Assembly: GCA_021292105.1 (NCBI GenBank)
Contig: CM037867.1
Coordinates: 42,919,843-42,983,842 of the forward strand
DNA from: Anadara kagoshimensis
Taxonomy: Eukaryota > Mollusca > Bivalvia > Arcoida > Arcidae
Direction of reading: 5' to 3'
DNA length: 64,000 nucleotides
Positions 36,401 through 50,300 of this stretch are shown piece after piece. Below the pieces are notes generated by a model. That model made no database searches, had not been told where the DNA came from, and worked only from the letters and a program-made list of their open reading frames with translations. The translations under genes were made by a program, and so were the position numbers. The first letter of the stretch is position 1. Each line of letters begins with the position of its first letter.

Positions 36401-39400
36401 TCCTAGTGTGAAAAAGTTGATCTGTTTGCTTGACACTCTAGCTTCGAACACCATCCCTGAGCTGACCACCTGGATATCAGTGAAAGATTCTTGACTGGGT
36501 GTTAACTCAATTAATCCACTCTCCTCCACTTCACTGGTATATGAATGTAATGGTGTGACCAAATATTTTTGCCAACGTTTATCTTAAAACTTACAATAGG
36601 AATAGACTGGAGTAAAGCTTTTATCTGTGGCTGTTTCCAGAATTGAGTTCTTTGAAATAACCAGCCTTGCATTAACCTAAAGAAACATACAAAACAATGA
36701 ATGTTAATACAATAATAATTCAAAGTTACAAGAGTTCTGACCTAGCTTCCATAAACACCTTCAGTCTACACATTTCAGAGGCATTCAATGACAAAAGTGA
36801 TCACAATGACAACAGAAAAACAATATGTATTCACTTATCAAAAACACTGCAATGAATACAGCAAAGACATACTTATTTTGTTTTAATAAAACTTATAGAT
36901 CCCATGGTTCCTGACCAGAAGATGTTTTAAGGTGGTTTAAAAACTTTAGATCACTGTAACCTTGAATATATGTCACGGTCAACAAGCTCACAAATGAGGT
37001 AGTGCATCATGCCCTCATGTTAAATATGAACCTACTTGGTTCTTTGGAAGATATTTAAAGTTTTTATTCTATTTAAGGTGACCTTAAATGTGGGTCAAGG
37101 TCAACCAAATTTGCAAAAAGGGCTTTGACATCTATGTCAAGTTTTATTATCAATGTCTGACTGGTCAATCAGGAGGAGAAGGTGAAAATGTGTAAAAGTT
37201 AACAGTGTATGATGCAAGACAAATAATGCACAAACAACAAACATTATGGGTGACTATGAGTCTTTCACTCAGATAACCTTATAATCAATATTTATACATA
37301 CCACACAGCTTTTGGATCTGAGGTATTCATAGCTTCATAAACCTTCCTCCCTGCCATTGTTAAATATTCTGTTGCGCTGTAACAAAATAAACAAGAATCT
37401 TTTGGGAGTGTATAATGTCTCAAAGTTAAGATATGAGTCTGATATGAAATTAAAATTGAATATATAAATAGCAGCTGAAAAAATACTGTATTTACCAAGC
37501 TAAAGTCTGCAGTTCTATTTCCATTGTAAGCCCTTTGTTGTCTTTTTAGTACTTTTTATCAAAACCTTTTATTGTGTAGTGTCTTGGCTGTGTTAGATGA
37601 TGTTAGCACCAATAGGTTTCTGTTATCAAACCAATGGCTCTGTATTACGTTTTCTTAAAGAAAATATATTGACATGAAATGCAGTTGAAATAACATTGGT
37701 GTAGCTGCAGCATAATCCATAGAACTAATAAAGAAAACAAAAACACTTAATTCTGATTATCAATAGCACACTAAAGAAATATAATTATCAGTATCAGGAC
37801 ATTAACTTTCATCCGGTGATAAATAATTCTCTTGATAACAATGTTTTATATACATTCTGTCTGTGATTGTTTTGGGGCCTACAAAAATAACTAAGAACTC
37901 ACTTTGATAATGGTGTCATTTCATTAAATGTATCTGCATTATATATATGGTCAACTCCAAATTCCAACTGCATCTGTAAAGATAAAAATAGTTTCATACT
38001 TCAACATAAAGTAAAACAAATTATAAAGAGTGTACATCTCAATGAAACAAAATTTAATTTACAACAAAGTGCTGATATTTTTGCTATACTAATATTAAGT
38101 AACATAATATACAGTAATTTTTACCATTTAAAGGCATATATGCTATGAAATGGAACCACCACTTAAAACCAGCTAACTTTTTTAATTCTGATTCTATTTG
38201 AACATGCAAACAAAATTATAAAACACAATGGTAGGTTACCCCATTTAATTTTAACAACTCTTGTTTAATATATATAGAATTTCAAGGATTTTGCATTTTG
38301 TACCCAAAAATCAGTATAAACTGAAAAACCAGCCTCAAACAAACTCAGAGTTTCATAAAAATGTTATAAACAGCCAAAAAAAAAAAAAAAAACCAATACA
38401 CATATTTAACCTGTTCAAAAATGTCAAAGTTGAAAGTTCAATGTACATTTATTGAAATAATTTGTAAAAAACACATGTTTGTTTTTGATGTGAGAGAGTA
38501 TTCATTTTGCTGCCTTTTTCTTAAAATTTTCATACATTTAGAGTTACAAGAAATAATTTACCACTGAAAATCTTAAATTTAAGCAGCATACGTACTTCAC
38601 AAAAACAAAGAAAAGCTGACAGGTCATCAGGGTATTATCAGATTTAAAAAGGAAACATTACCCCTACCCCCATGATTTTTAAAATTTTTCTGTGAACAAA
38701 TTGAAAAAAAAATTCTACAAAAGTTTTTCTCTTTTCAGTTACTTTAAACATAAGCATCAGATTCTTGAAAATACACAAAACAAAGTACATTTTACATTAT
38801 CAATTAACAATGATTAATGTTTTATTATCTGGATATTTAAAGTATACTCATATTATTGTAAAAATATCTGCAAATCTATAGGAATTCAAAACCTCCAATG
38901 ATAAGAGATAAATATAACAGTTCTGTTTAACATTCTAATATCTCCTGGAACTTGCATTAATTTCCATTACAGTGTGGTATGTTCACAGAGAGATAACTCT
39001 AAATAGTGTTTAATTAAGATTTTGTGCATCAGCATCTGTTTATTGAAAGCCTCTTCATATTCCTCCCATAAATTATGTGGTTGGACAGTGTGAAAAGTAC
39101 CATAGAGTGAAGTAATAGTGCTTTACCCTGAACCAAAATTCTTTCATTTTTATCAAGATGGCATATCCAGGGATAGTAGAGAAAGCCAGAGTGTAATGAG
39201 AAAATCACCGACCTTTGCCAAGCAAACTGACAATATTAACTATTTCACACCAAGTGGCATTCGAACATATGCAATAAGAGGCACTGTGATACATAAGCAT
39301 GCACTTTTTTTTTTGATTGCTGAAAAAATAATACCAGTATCTAAAATTGCAAAAATGGCATTTCAAGAATAGCATATGAACATTATAAAACACTCTAACA

Positions 39401-42400
39401 AATCAAAGAAATTGTGAAATGTAGATACAGTAGCACAACTCATATATCTTGGTCCAGATAAGGACAGTTAACAATCATAAATTATACATTAATATACCTG
39501 GTACATGCATTTGTATTTTATAGGTAATTGCATCTCATGTTTAGTAACATAGGTATGTGAATTACTTGTATTGAATAATGGATCTTTAGGATAAATGTAA
39601 GTGATGTATTTTTTTTAAAAGTCACGATTTATAATGAAAACTGGAAGAAAAGACAGTTAATCAATTCAATGAATTTTTTATGAAAGCACTAAACACATAA
39701 AAATTCAATATGAAGTAGTTTGATAAGCTGAAGTAATTAGGCTACATCAGAAATGAGATAAAGACATTTCTGTCTATCCATCATATCTAAGTCGTCTTGT
39801 TGATTAAAATAATTACATACAAATAAATCAGTCATTACTAAGTATTCTTTGTCATCTGTCAAAGTGATACAACACAATCAATACAATTACTGTCTTTTTT
39901 CAAAAAAAAAAAAAAACATATTAAAGTTAAACATAATCAGAATTGTACATTTCAGATGGTGTATCCAGTACCAGTGAATGTCTGTAGTGTTGTAGTAAAT
40001 AGGAAGCTAAGCTCTAAAAAGCAACTTTAACATGTTTAATCAATTATTGTACAATACACTACACATTTGTTCACCCAAATTTTGACATTATACAGCAGTC
40101 TGCTGATAACATGAAGAAGATGTATAAGATAAAACATAGAAAAAATGGAGTTATGGTGTTTTAAATTGTTTGGCAATAAACGAAGTGGCAAAGTTCTTGT
40201 AGGGCATTAAAATGAAGTACACCTACACTGGTTGTGTAGGACCAGCTAGTAAAATGTGTAACCAAATTGGATGAATGAAGTTTGAATGTTTGAGTTATAT
40301 TTAAATTACTGATTATAATGGTCTTGATTTTATTGTGGACAGGCACCAAGCACAAAAGCATTGATTTTTGAAAGCATTTGGTTTTGCTAGGAGCATCTAG
40401 CTGCTTTCTATGTGATGTACTTAGCCATACTGAAGATCCTCTATTGACCGATTCAATAAACATGCAATTGCCCAGAAAACACACATCTAAGTCATTAAAG
40501 CTCAAAATATGGGTCAAAGTGACCTACTTAAATTCAATTGCCAAGAATATTCACCAATATATGTGAATACAAGGTTTCAAGACTATGCAATGTATATATA
40601 AACGTATCAAAAGAAAAACATTTTCGAAATAAAATCTTATTCTAGACCAATGAAGAACAAAATATGGATCCAGTGACCAATATTAAATTCAACTACACAT
40701 AACACATTTAACTGAATGTTCACAAAGAGTGTCATGGCTCTGTAATTTATAGCACCATAGAAAACATAATTTTTTATAGAGCCTTTAGCTCAGGTGAGCT
40801 AAAATGGACATGGTGACAATAGCTTTTTGATATTTTTCACCTGTTTACATGTCACGTAACTATTTCTTGTTTTCTGGTAGTGTTATTGTTCACCTGTTTA
40901 CATGTCACGTAACTATTTCTTGTTTTCTGGTAGTGTTATTGTTCACCTGTTTACATGTCACGTAACTATTTCTTGTTTTCTGGTAGTGTTATTGTTCCCT
41001 GTGATGTATATTACTTAATACTTTTGTGTTGTTACTTCCACCAGAAATGAAAAATGTCACCAATGTCTTTGAAAGCAAACTAAATGACTTTAGAACAATA
41101 GAATGATTTTCTTTTTGAATTATAGTAAAATAAATACACTGTACAGACATTGAAATAAAATGTGTTTGAACAGACACAAGGTTTTAAAATCTCCAGAGTG
41201 ATTGATGAAGCAAACTATTATTTAATTTCTTGTCTGATAGAGATCAGCAAACATTTCCACAGAATATTGAAGAAATACAATTTAGTTTATTATTTTGCAT
41301 CATCGTCATGGAAATATGGTTCTTTTTATATGTTTCAATACTCTTTTATTGCAGTTATTATTATGTTTCAGTTATTATAAAGTCATTTCTTTATTGGGTG
41401 TCTATTTCACTGATTAAACTTTGTTTTTCTGTTACTTTATATTTCCCTATTTTAATGCACACTTTCTTTGTTGTAATACATATTCTTTATTACCTGGGGA
41501 TACATGATTGTGTATGTTGTCTTTTTTAATGCTCTCAATGTTAATAAACATGTCTAAACATTTAGTTGTGTATATATTATTGTGCATTGTCATCAGATCA
41601 AATAATTTAATGGAAACTTTTTACACGACAAAATGTATTTTATAGCAATAAACTAAATATATTTAATCTAGTTGACTCAAGACTAAACTAAACAGTTTTA
41701 GCTGCATTTACATTTTAATCTGAAGGCAAATATTTTTTCTTAGAAAACTCAATTTTATTTCTTTATCAATGCATTCCTTTTTTATTTTATTAAAACTACA
41801 TCTATTTTCTTTTTTATTTCCTTAAAACTAAATATATTCCATAATAAATAATCGAGTTTAATGTAAGAGACAGACAACAGTTAAGTATAACAAAATAAGT
41901 AAAAATATAACAATAACAAACTTTAGTGGTTTTTCATTTAATGCTCGTTATCTCAATACAAGACTTGATTTGTTACCTGTATGGGTGTGTTTGTTTCTTT
42001 GTTTCCCTTAATTACTTTTCATTACTTTCGTATCTCTTTAGGTAATTACTTAATGTTTTGTCTTGTTTACTGACATTTCAGAGAGGTCATTATGAGTCAC
42101 GATGATCATGACGATTTAGTTAATTAGAGACCAACAGTATACAATTTCAAATGACATCAGTGAGTATGTCATCAGTCTGTGATCACGGTAAGGAAGCATT
42201 TATGTGATCGTATAACTTATAGCAGAATCAGGTGACTTGGATTTTTGAATCAGATTACAAGTTTGGTAAAACATTTCAAAGCACTTCCCACATACTGTAT
42301 TTTTTTTAAATTAAAAGTAAACAAGCTCCAGTTTCACAATCATTCCTTAACTAAGATTGTCTTAAACTTAAATCTGACAAATTTTGTCAATAATTTATGG

Positions 42401-45400
42401 TACATATGTACTAAAAATAAAAAGCATCAACAAAAATAAAATACAGTAATCTTCAAAGCGACACCTTAAATTTATGAATACCTTGAACACTAACAATATT
42501 ATTTATATTTCAAATTTTTCACCAGAATTAGGATAAGGAATATCCTACTTAAGTTAATTAGGAATGGTTGTAAAACCAGAGCCAGAACATTTTAATATTT
42601 CATGTACAGAATAGAAACAGATCTTTGTTGATGACAAGCATAAGTTTATCTTATGTTTGGTATATCTTCTTACGGGTATTTCAAATGACATACTGTTTAT
42701 ATCCATAAAAATGAATGTTTATGTATCAGATTTTATCAGCTCTACCCCTTAATATTAGCCATCTAATGTTTTGGAGGTACTATTTGAAACCAACGTCAGT
42801 TGAGCTTTTTTGACCTGGAAGTATTTAATGAGACCTACAAAAATATAATTTTGATAATATAAAACAAACTTATGCTTCACATAAAGCAAATGCCTGAATA
42901 CTGAATCGGAATTCAGATATTAGTTAAGGAATGGTTGTAAAACCAGGACCAGAACATTTTAATATTTTATATACAGAAACATGAGAAAAGAGAAAGATCT
43001 TTGTTAATGGCAATCATGTTCAGTGTTACCTTCTTGTTTCTAATGACATAGTCTGTTTTATAAACATAAAATTTATGTCTCAGGGTTTTTATCAGCTCTA
43101 CCCTGTTACAAATGTACAATGCTTCTAACAATATAAGTTTATTCTATCAATCAACTTTAATGATACTTGTAAAATGACAAATTTTGTATAAAATTAATGA
43201 TGTATTCATCAAGAATTCATGTTTTTCTGTCGATATATCTATATCAAAAATATTTCATCTAATTATCAAATTCAGACAATTCAATACCATAACAATCTGA
43301 CAAGAATAGTTCGTTAAGCTTAAACTTTGTAAATTGTTGGTAAAGAATAAAAAAATAAAAATAAAAATGTTCTAAGCCAGTATTAAGAAGAAGAGAAATC
43401 TTTTGAAAATAAAACTTTAGGGTTTATTAATAGCAATTGTTGTCAAAAGGTCAAATAACTTAAAAGTTGACATGGCATGAAAGAATAAAATGCAGCAGTA
43501 AACATACCTGTGCTAAAACCAACAAGAGGTCCAATGGGCCTGATACAGCTCACCTGATAAAAATTGGCTAAATGATATATTTCAAGAAAAAGATAAATAT
43601 TGAAACCCCAATATATATGTAGTGCATCTACGACCTTGACCTTTGAACCCATGACCGTCATCTATATATCAAAATGATTGTCTTATCAATACCTACAACA
43701 ATCTAATATATATGTCTATACAATCAGTTGTTTTCAAAATAATTAACCAGTTTAACATTGGTCTATATCTATGACCTTACCCTTTGAACTATGACCTTCA
43801 TCTATATGTCAAAATGATTGTTACATCAATACTAACATTATTCTAATATACATGCCTATATAAAAAGTTGGTAGTTTTCAAGATAATCAAGAGATGAAAG
43901 GTAAAATATTAGGTCATGACCTTCACAATTGACCTTGATCTCATTTTGAAGGTAACTACAGGTATATATCAAAATTGAAAACCCTAGTCTAGTTATAACA
44001 ATATGAAGCTATTTTATGATTTTTTCAAAATTAAACACAAAAACATGTAACCTATTTTTGTCCAAATTTCATGAAATGAACAAACTACAGGAATAAGACC
44101 CTAGAGAAGCCAAATATCACAACATATTTTTTCTCCAACCATTGGTTTCAGAGAAGATTTTTTAAGATTTTTGTACCTTAAGGTCACTGTGACCTAGTTT
44201 CAGTGGTCATGACAACCCACGAACAAATCTGAATGGCACTGGCCCATGGATACTTCTGACCAAGATTCATTGAAATCTGACCAGTAGTTTTAGAGAAGAT
44301 GTCAAAATAAGTGTTAACACCGCACACACACACAAACGAACACATGCACTAACCCACACACATACGCATTCTGCGCTATGCCATAAGCTCACATGACCTA
44401 TGGTCAGGTGAGTTAAAAACTTGAAACGTAAAATATTATGCAATTTAAAAATAATACCAAATTGATGTTTCACTTTTTTCACAAATTTTCATCAAATCAC
44501 TATTCTCATGCTTAAGACACCATATGGAAATGCAAAATATAAAAGTCAATTCTTGACTTCAAACCTTGCTATGCAATTTTGTTTTTAGATTTGTCATCAA
44601 AGGGCAAATGAACAGAGTGTCATGGAATGGGACTTATCTTTCATGTTCGTACAGTGAAGGCAAGATAAAAACTAAATATACTACCGGTAGTAATCAAAAT
44701 TGGTAAAATATTTTTAATTTAGTTTGCCATCCAACCCCTTTTACATTCCATAAGTTAATTCCTGTATACCCCTTCAACTTTGTGTGCAAGGACGGCATCA
44801 TCAGACTGGCCAGTATTTCATTGTATTGGCTGAATTTATATGAATAAAGTCGATTTTTATGGAATTTTTTTTACAAGCTTAATGTTTAATGATAAATTCA
44901 ATATATAAGTATGTTTAAATAACCTTACCTCAATAGCTCAGCCCTGAATAAATTTAAGTTTCTTTTTAAATAAAAGCAGGCTAATAACAAATGATTAATC
45001 CACAGCATGTCTTTCCAGAATCTCAAGAAATTTGAAAAATTTGAAAATCAAACACAAGCATACTGATCCATGCTTAAATCAAACGGGTATAAAATTATAA
45101 AATCTCATCTTTTTGTATAATGATTGAGCCATTAAAGTGTCAAATTAAAAACTGTTAAAATAAAGCCCATAGCTTATTGTATTACTGTAATTTTGAATCA
45201 TAAAAAGCTTAGATGACCACATCTAATTAAAGTACATCAAAACCATTGAAAATGTAACAGAACGTTAACCCAAAATATATTATATGGACCATAATTTTTC
45301 TCTATTGTCAGTTAAACGGTTTTTGATAACATATACGGGCCTAATTAAATCAACCATCAAACACAGAAAGTTAAATAATTTGTAACCGGAGTATATAAAG

Positions 45401-47316
45401 CCATTGGCATTTTGGACATATCGTACTTCACTTGGGAGCTTTTTGATTGGATATCAGATATATATCAATTATTTGGAACATCAAAACGGTTTATTCGTAT
45501 ATCTATAACAATGATGACACATTGTTAGCTTCATTACAGCAGTATATAAACCCACCTACTGGTCTTCATCATGTCAATACCTTAATCATCATCAAACCTG
45601 GGACAATATCAATAAAGTAAGTATTTTGTTTTAATTTTCTTTAATCTTTATGAGTATGTTAATATTTTTATTGATTTCATTAGCTTTATTTGTTAATCAT
45701 TTTTCCTTTTTTTCTTTTGTTGTGTATTCATTTTTGTTACTTTATTTTATTTTTTTTTTTTGTTTTGTTTGCAGTATTTAATTTTTTTCTCTTTATTTTC
45801 TCAAATTTGCAAGTTTTTCAGTAATAAAATGATAATTTTTATATAAAAAAAAAAAAACTTTTCGCTGATTTATGTTTAGATTTAATTTTCGTCATTATTA
45901 CTGTAATAATTTCTTCCAATATTCTAACATGATAAAAAAAGTCTATACATGGTTATAGTTCATTTGGTTTTCTTATAAAATGTCCCTTTATAATATATAA
46001 AGTCCAGCTATCTGTGAATAATTTGTCCTTTAGTTCATGAATCCATCCTTTTTTCACTTTCTAAAATTTGAAAAAAAAAACCTGAAAGTTTGGAATTTTC
46101 ATTTTTGATATTAAGTTATCATTTCTGAGTCAGTAAACAAAGTCCTAAATTGTGAAAGAAGATATAATTCTAACCGATAATGTTGTCTGTAGTTATTGTT
46201 GAACTATTGCTGCAGCCCTCATGAAATAAATATTCTTACTTATGTTCTAATTTTGTCTAAATATTTCTGGAAATATCATTTTATTCTGAATTTTTCTTAC
46301 ACTTAGCAAACTGTCTAAATTTTTCTGAACAATTTTATCTGCATCCTGAATTCATTCTGAAAATGTGCAAACAGTCAAAGGTAGGCTGAAATTCATACAA
46401 AAATCAGAACTTTTTCAGACAAAATTTAAACCACTTTTTCTATGAGGAAGGCTTTTTACTGTTAAAGCAAATAAAAAATAAGCAATTTTACTGGTACATT
46501 TTCATTAAGCTAGCGACTGGTTGTTCAAAGTTCTGTTAGTTTAACCACTTTTTCAGTGAAATTTTGTATCTTGCATTATCAATAAAATAAAAGGTAATAT
46601 TTTTTTTTAATTTCTGTTCAAAAATTAATATTTGAGATATATATCAATTAGAAGTGATGTTAAAAAAATGTATATCAATAATAAATGTTTGTAATTAAAA
46701 CTAGAAAAACTGTGAGCCACAAACTCACAAAAAATATCCCCCACTCCCAAAAATCCATCGGATCAAATTTTTAAATAGGAGGTGCACATCTACATTATAT
46801 CACAAAGATTGTGTGAAAGTTTCATGAAAATCCATTGAAGGGTTTAGGAGTAGTTGTGGATAAGAGATAGGTACCCTAAGGTGTAACGGAAGGACGGACA
46901 CCCCTATCACTATATACCCCCTACTTTTTAAGCGGGGGTATAAAAAACATTCTGAATATTCATTAACCAACTGGAGAAGATAACAGGGTTTTGAACAACT
47001 GCATGGACCCTCGCATTCAGTTATGAAAATTTTAATTTTATTTAAAATTCTAATTATAATTTTCATCATTCCTGACTACAAAAATACCTCAAATAATAAC
47101 TAGAGCATAAATATTTTGATCAAAATTATTTTGCTGAGCTAAATGTTTTTCAAAGAATTTTTTCCGTTATATTTATATTTCTATTTTCATCAAATAAAAT
47201 AAATTCATTATGAGCTAAAAAAAAAAACTGGTACTCAGCAGTACAATACACAACCAAGAATACAAAACAACATCAATAAATGATAGAAACAGCCCAAACA
47301 CACACCACACACACCA

Positions 47317-47359
<43 letters not shown>

Positions 47360-50300
47360 AGGTAATGTAGTGATGGATAGACAAACCAATCTGAAAAATA
47401 TTAGTACTATCAGACGACCTTAAAAATTTATCTTGATTTTTCTGTATTTTTGTATTTCAGCATAATAACAGTATTAAGCACATCAGGTTGACATTGGTTT
47501 GGATAACACATAAGGTAAATAGATTTTATTTTTGCTTAATTTTGATCTTCCTTAATTTTTTATTCTTTGTGTATTCCAATGTTAAGGGGACGTCTAGTAG
47601 CTTGTTTTGGGATATACAATAAAGGTTTATTGAAGATTTCATGGTGACAGAGAAGATGAACAGCTCCAGTGAAACTTGTGATATGATAGGTGTACATTAT
47701 TATCATTCAAACATCATTGAATCATCATTCAAATATTATTCAGTTGTCTTTCAAACATTATTAAGTCATCATTCAAACATCATTGAACATCATTCAAACA
47801 TTATTCAGTTGTCTTTCAAGCATTATTCAGTCATCATTCAAACATTATTCAGTTGTCTTTCAAACATTATTCAGTCATCATTCAAACATCATTGAATCAT
47901 CATTCAAACATTATTCAGTCATCATTCAAACATCATTGAATCATCATTCAAACATTATTCAGTTGTCTTTCAAGCATTATTCAGTCACCATTCAAACATT
48001 ATTCAGTTGTCTTTCAAGCATTATTCAGTCATCATTCAAACATTATTCAGTGACCATTTAAACATAAGCCTTCTTTCATTAGTAATACATTATTCAGGTG
48101 CCATTCAAACTTTTCTTAGTTTTCATTCAAATATTATTCAGTTGTCTTTTAAACATTGTTCAGTCTTCATTCAAACATTGTTCAGTCTTAATTTAAACAT
48201 TATTGAGTTATCATTCAAACATTGTTAAGTTATCATCCAAACATTATTAAGTTATCATCCAAACATTATTCAGTCTTCATTCAATTTCTATTCAGTTGTC
48301 ATTCAAACATTATTCAGTTGTCATTCAAACATACTTCAGTTGTCATACAAACATTATTAGGTTATCATTCAAACATTATTCAGTGACCATTCAAACATTA
48401 TTTATTCATCATTCAAACATGATCAAGTGTTCTTTCATTATTAAAACATTATTCAGTCTTCATTCAAACATTGTTCAGTTATCATTCAAAAGTTATTCAG
48501 TCATTATTCAAACATTTTTCAGTTTGTCATTCAAACATTATGCAATCTCCATTCAAACATTATTTATTGATTGATTGATTGAATTGGGTTTTACATCTAA
48601 GTCACAAATATTTCACTTACATTGAGACATCACCAGGTATAGGTGAAGTGACAAACATTTTACCTTTGCAGTATCAGTGACTCAGTATGTTAAGGGCAAT
48701 GTGCAGGGAGGGTTCTTTAAAAGTACCATACCTGCTGTGACACATAGCACCAGCTTTTAAGCCTTTTCAATGCCTAATGCTTCACAAATGAAAATTCGTT
48801 AACTACTTTGAAGTCTTGTCAGACCCCAGCCAGGATTCCAACCCACAAACTCCCATATACCGTGGGAGCATAGGAAAAGATTTTTTTACAGATTATAACC
48901 ATCCCCCCTTCCAGGGTTTCGACATGACATCAACTCATATTGCTACAATCAAGTGAGATAAAAAGGAAATTAAATACCTTTTGTTTATCAGATAAATACA
49001 TTAAACAACAATATGTTTTTACAAAAGAATACAACATACAGTAAAACTTTGATAAGTCGAACTTTGATATCTCGAATACCACGGATAACTCGTAGTCATC
49101 ATTGAAGTCCTGTGCATTTCTAGTTATCAAAAGTTCTGCTGCAGTTCTCAATGATACCTGTTTTGACATAATAAACTGAGTTCATGAATAATGTTCATGT
49201 TTTTGAATCAACAAGAAAGAAATAATCTCAATGACTTTGGATGTTGGCTGCAGACCAATATAGAAAATTAAAAAAAATGAAGTAAAACGTTCAGGACATA
49301 ACTAGCATATTTATATCTAGCATAATTAGCATTTGTTCTTTGATATTTCAGCTATTACAGGAGAAGGTTTACATAAGTTAAAGAATGGATCTCATAACGA
49401 CAGACTTGTCAATGGTATCCTGGGACAACAGCACCATAATCAGTACAATGCTGCCAACAATGACCGATACTTACGACAACATTACAAACTGGAATATGAC
49501 TGATAGCACAGTCCTAAATAACACAGGGGGTGGTGGTGGTGGTGTTGGCAGTGGCGGTAGAAAGGCAGAATGGCGACCAGCAAGATTTAAAGATCATCCA
49601 CTGTTTGCAGCCTCAGAGATAATAAACGCCAACTACTTGATGGTACTGGTCGCTATAGGGGCACCTGGTAACATAGCTGCATTTATAACAGTCTGTAACA
49701 TGAGACCGTTTATGTCCTCGTATATCTACATGGCAGTATTGTCTATAATTGATACCATGAGCCTGTCTTTACAACTTATATATTTAAAAATTATGAACAA
49801 GGAGTATATTTTTATTCCCACATTTGCATGTAAGATTCTGATGTTCTTTACCCCATTTTCTTTCTTTTTTTCTAACTGGTTGTTAGTTTGCATGACAATA
49901 GAACGGTTGATAGTGATCTGGTACCCTCTTAAAGTTGCTAAATTTAACACTATAAAACGAGCCGTCACTTTTATGTCCATTATAGGATTTCTCCTTGCTG
50001 GGTTGTGTTTTGATAAGGTGATAGTCTACGTGGCAATATTAGAACCAAGTTTTACTAAACTGTCTAGCAAGTGCATTATACAGAAACATATGACAGGCTA
50101 TATATATTATGATAAGCACATTAGACCATATATTGATGCCATAGTTTATGCCATCTTGCCTGTTACCATTTTACTGATTTGTAATATCCTGATTATAAAA
50201 ACCCTTAGAAAGGCCAGAAAAGCTAGATCAGTAATGACAAACACAACCAACAAAAAACACCTTGATGATCAGGTGAAACAACAGAACCAGATATCAGTAA

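Noticed and set aside
40161-40517. 118-codon frame on the minus strand
   Set aside because: No domain, signal peptide, biased composition or splice context. It lies in a NAGLU intron, and such lengths occur by chance.
47641-48574. Series of 73-92-codon + frames with S-F-K-H-Y-S repeats
   Set aside because: Translations of the 22-bp satellite; all three frames give related peptides, so coding selection is not indicated.
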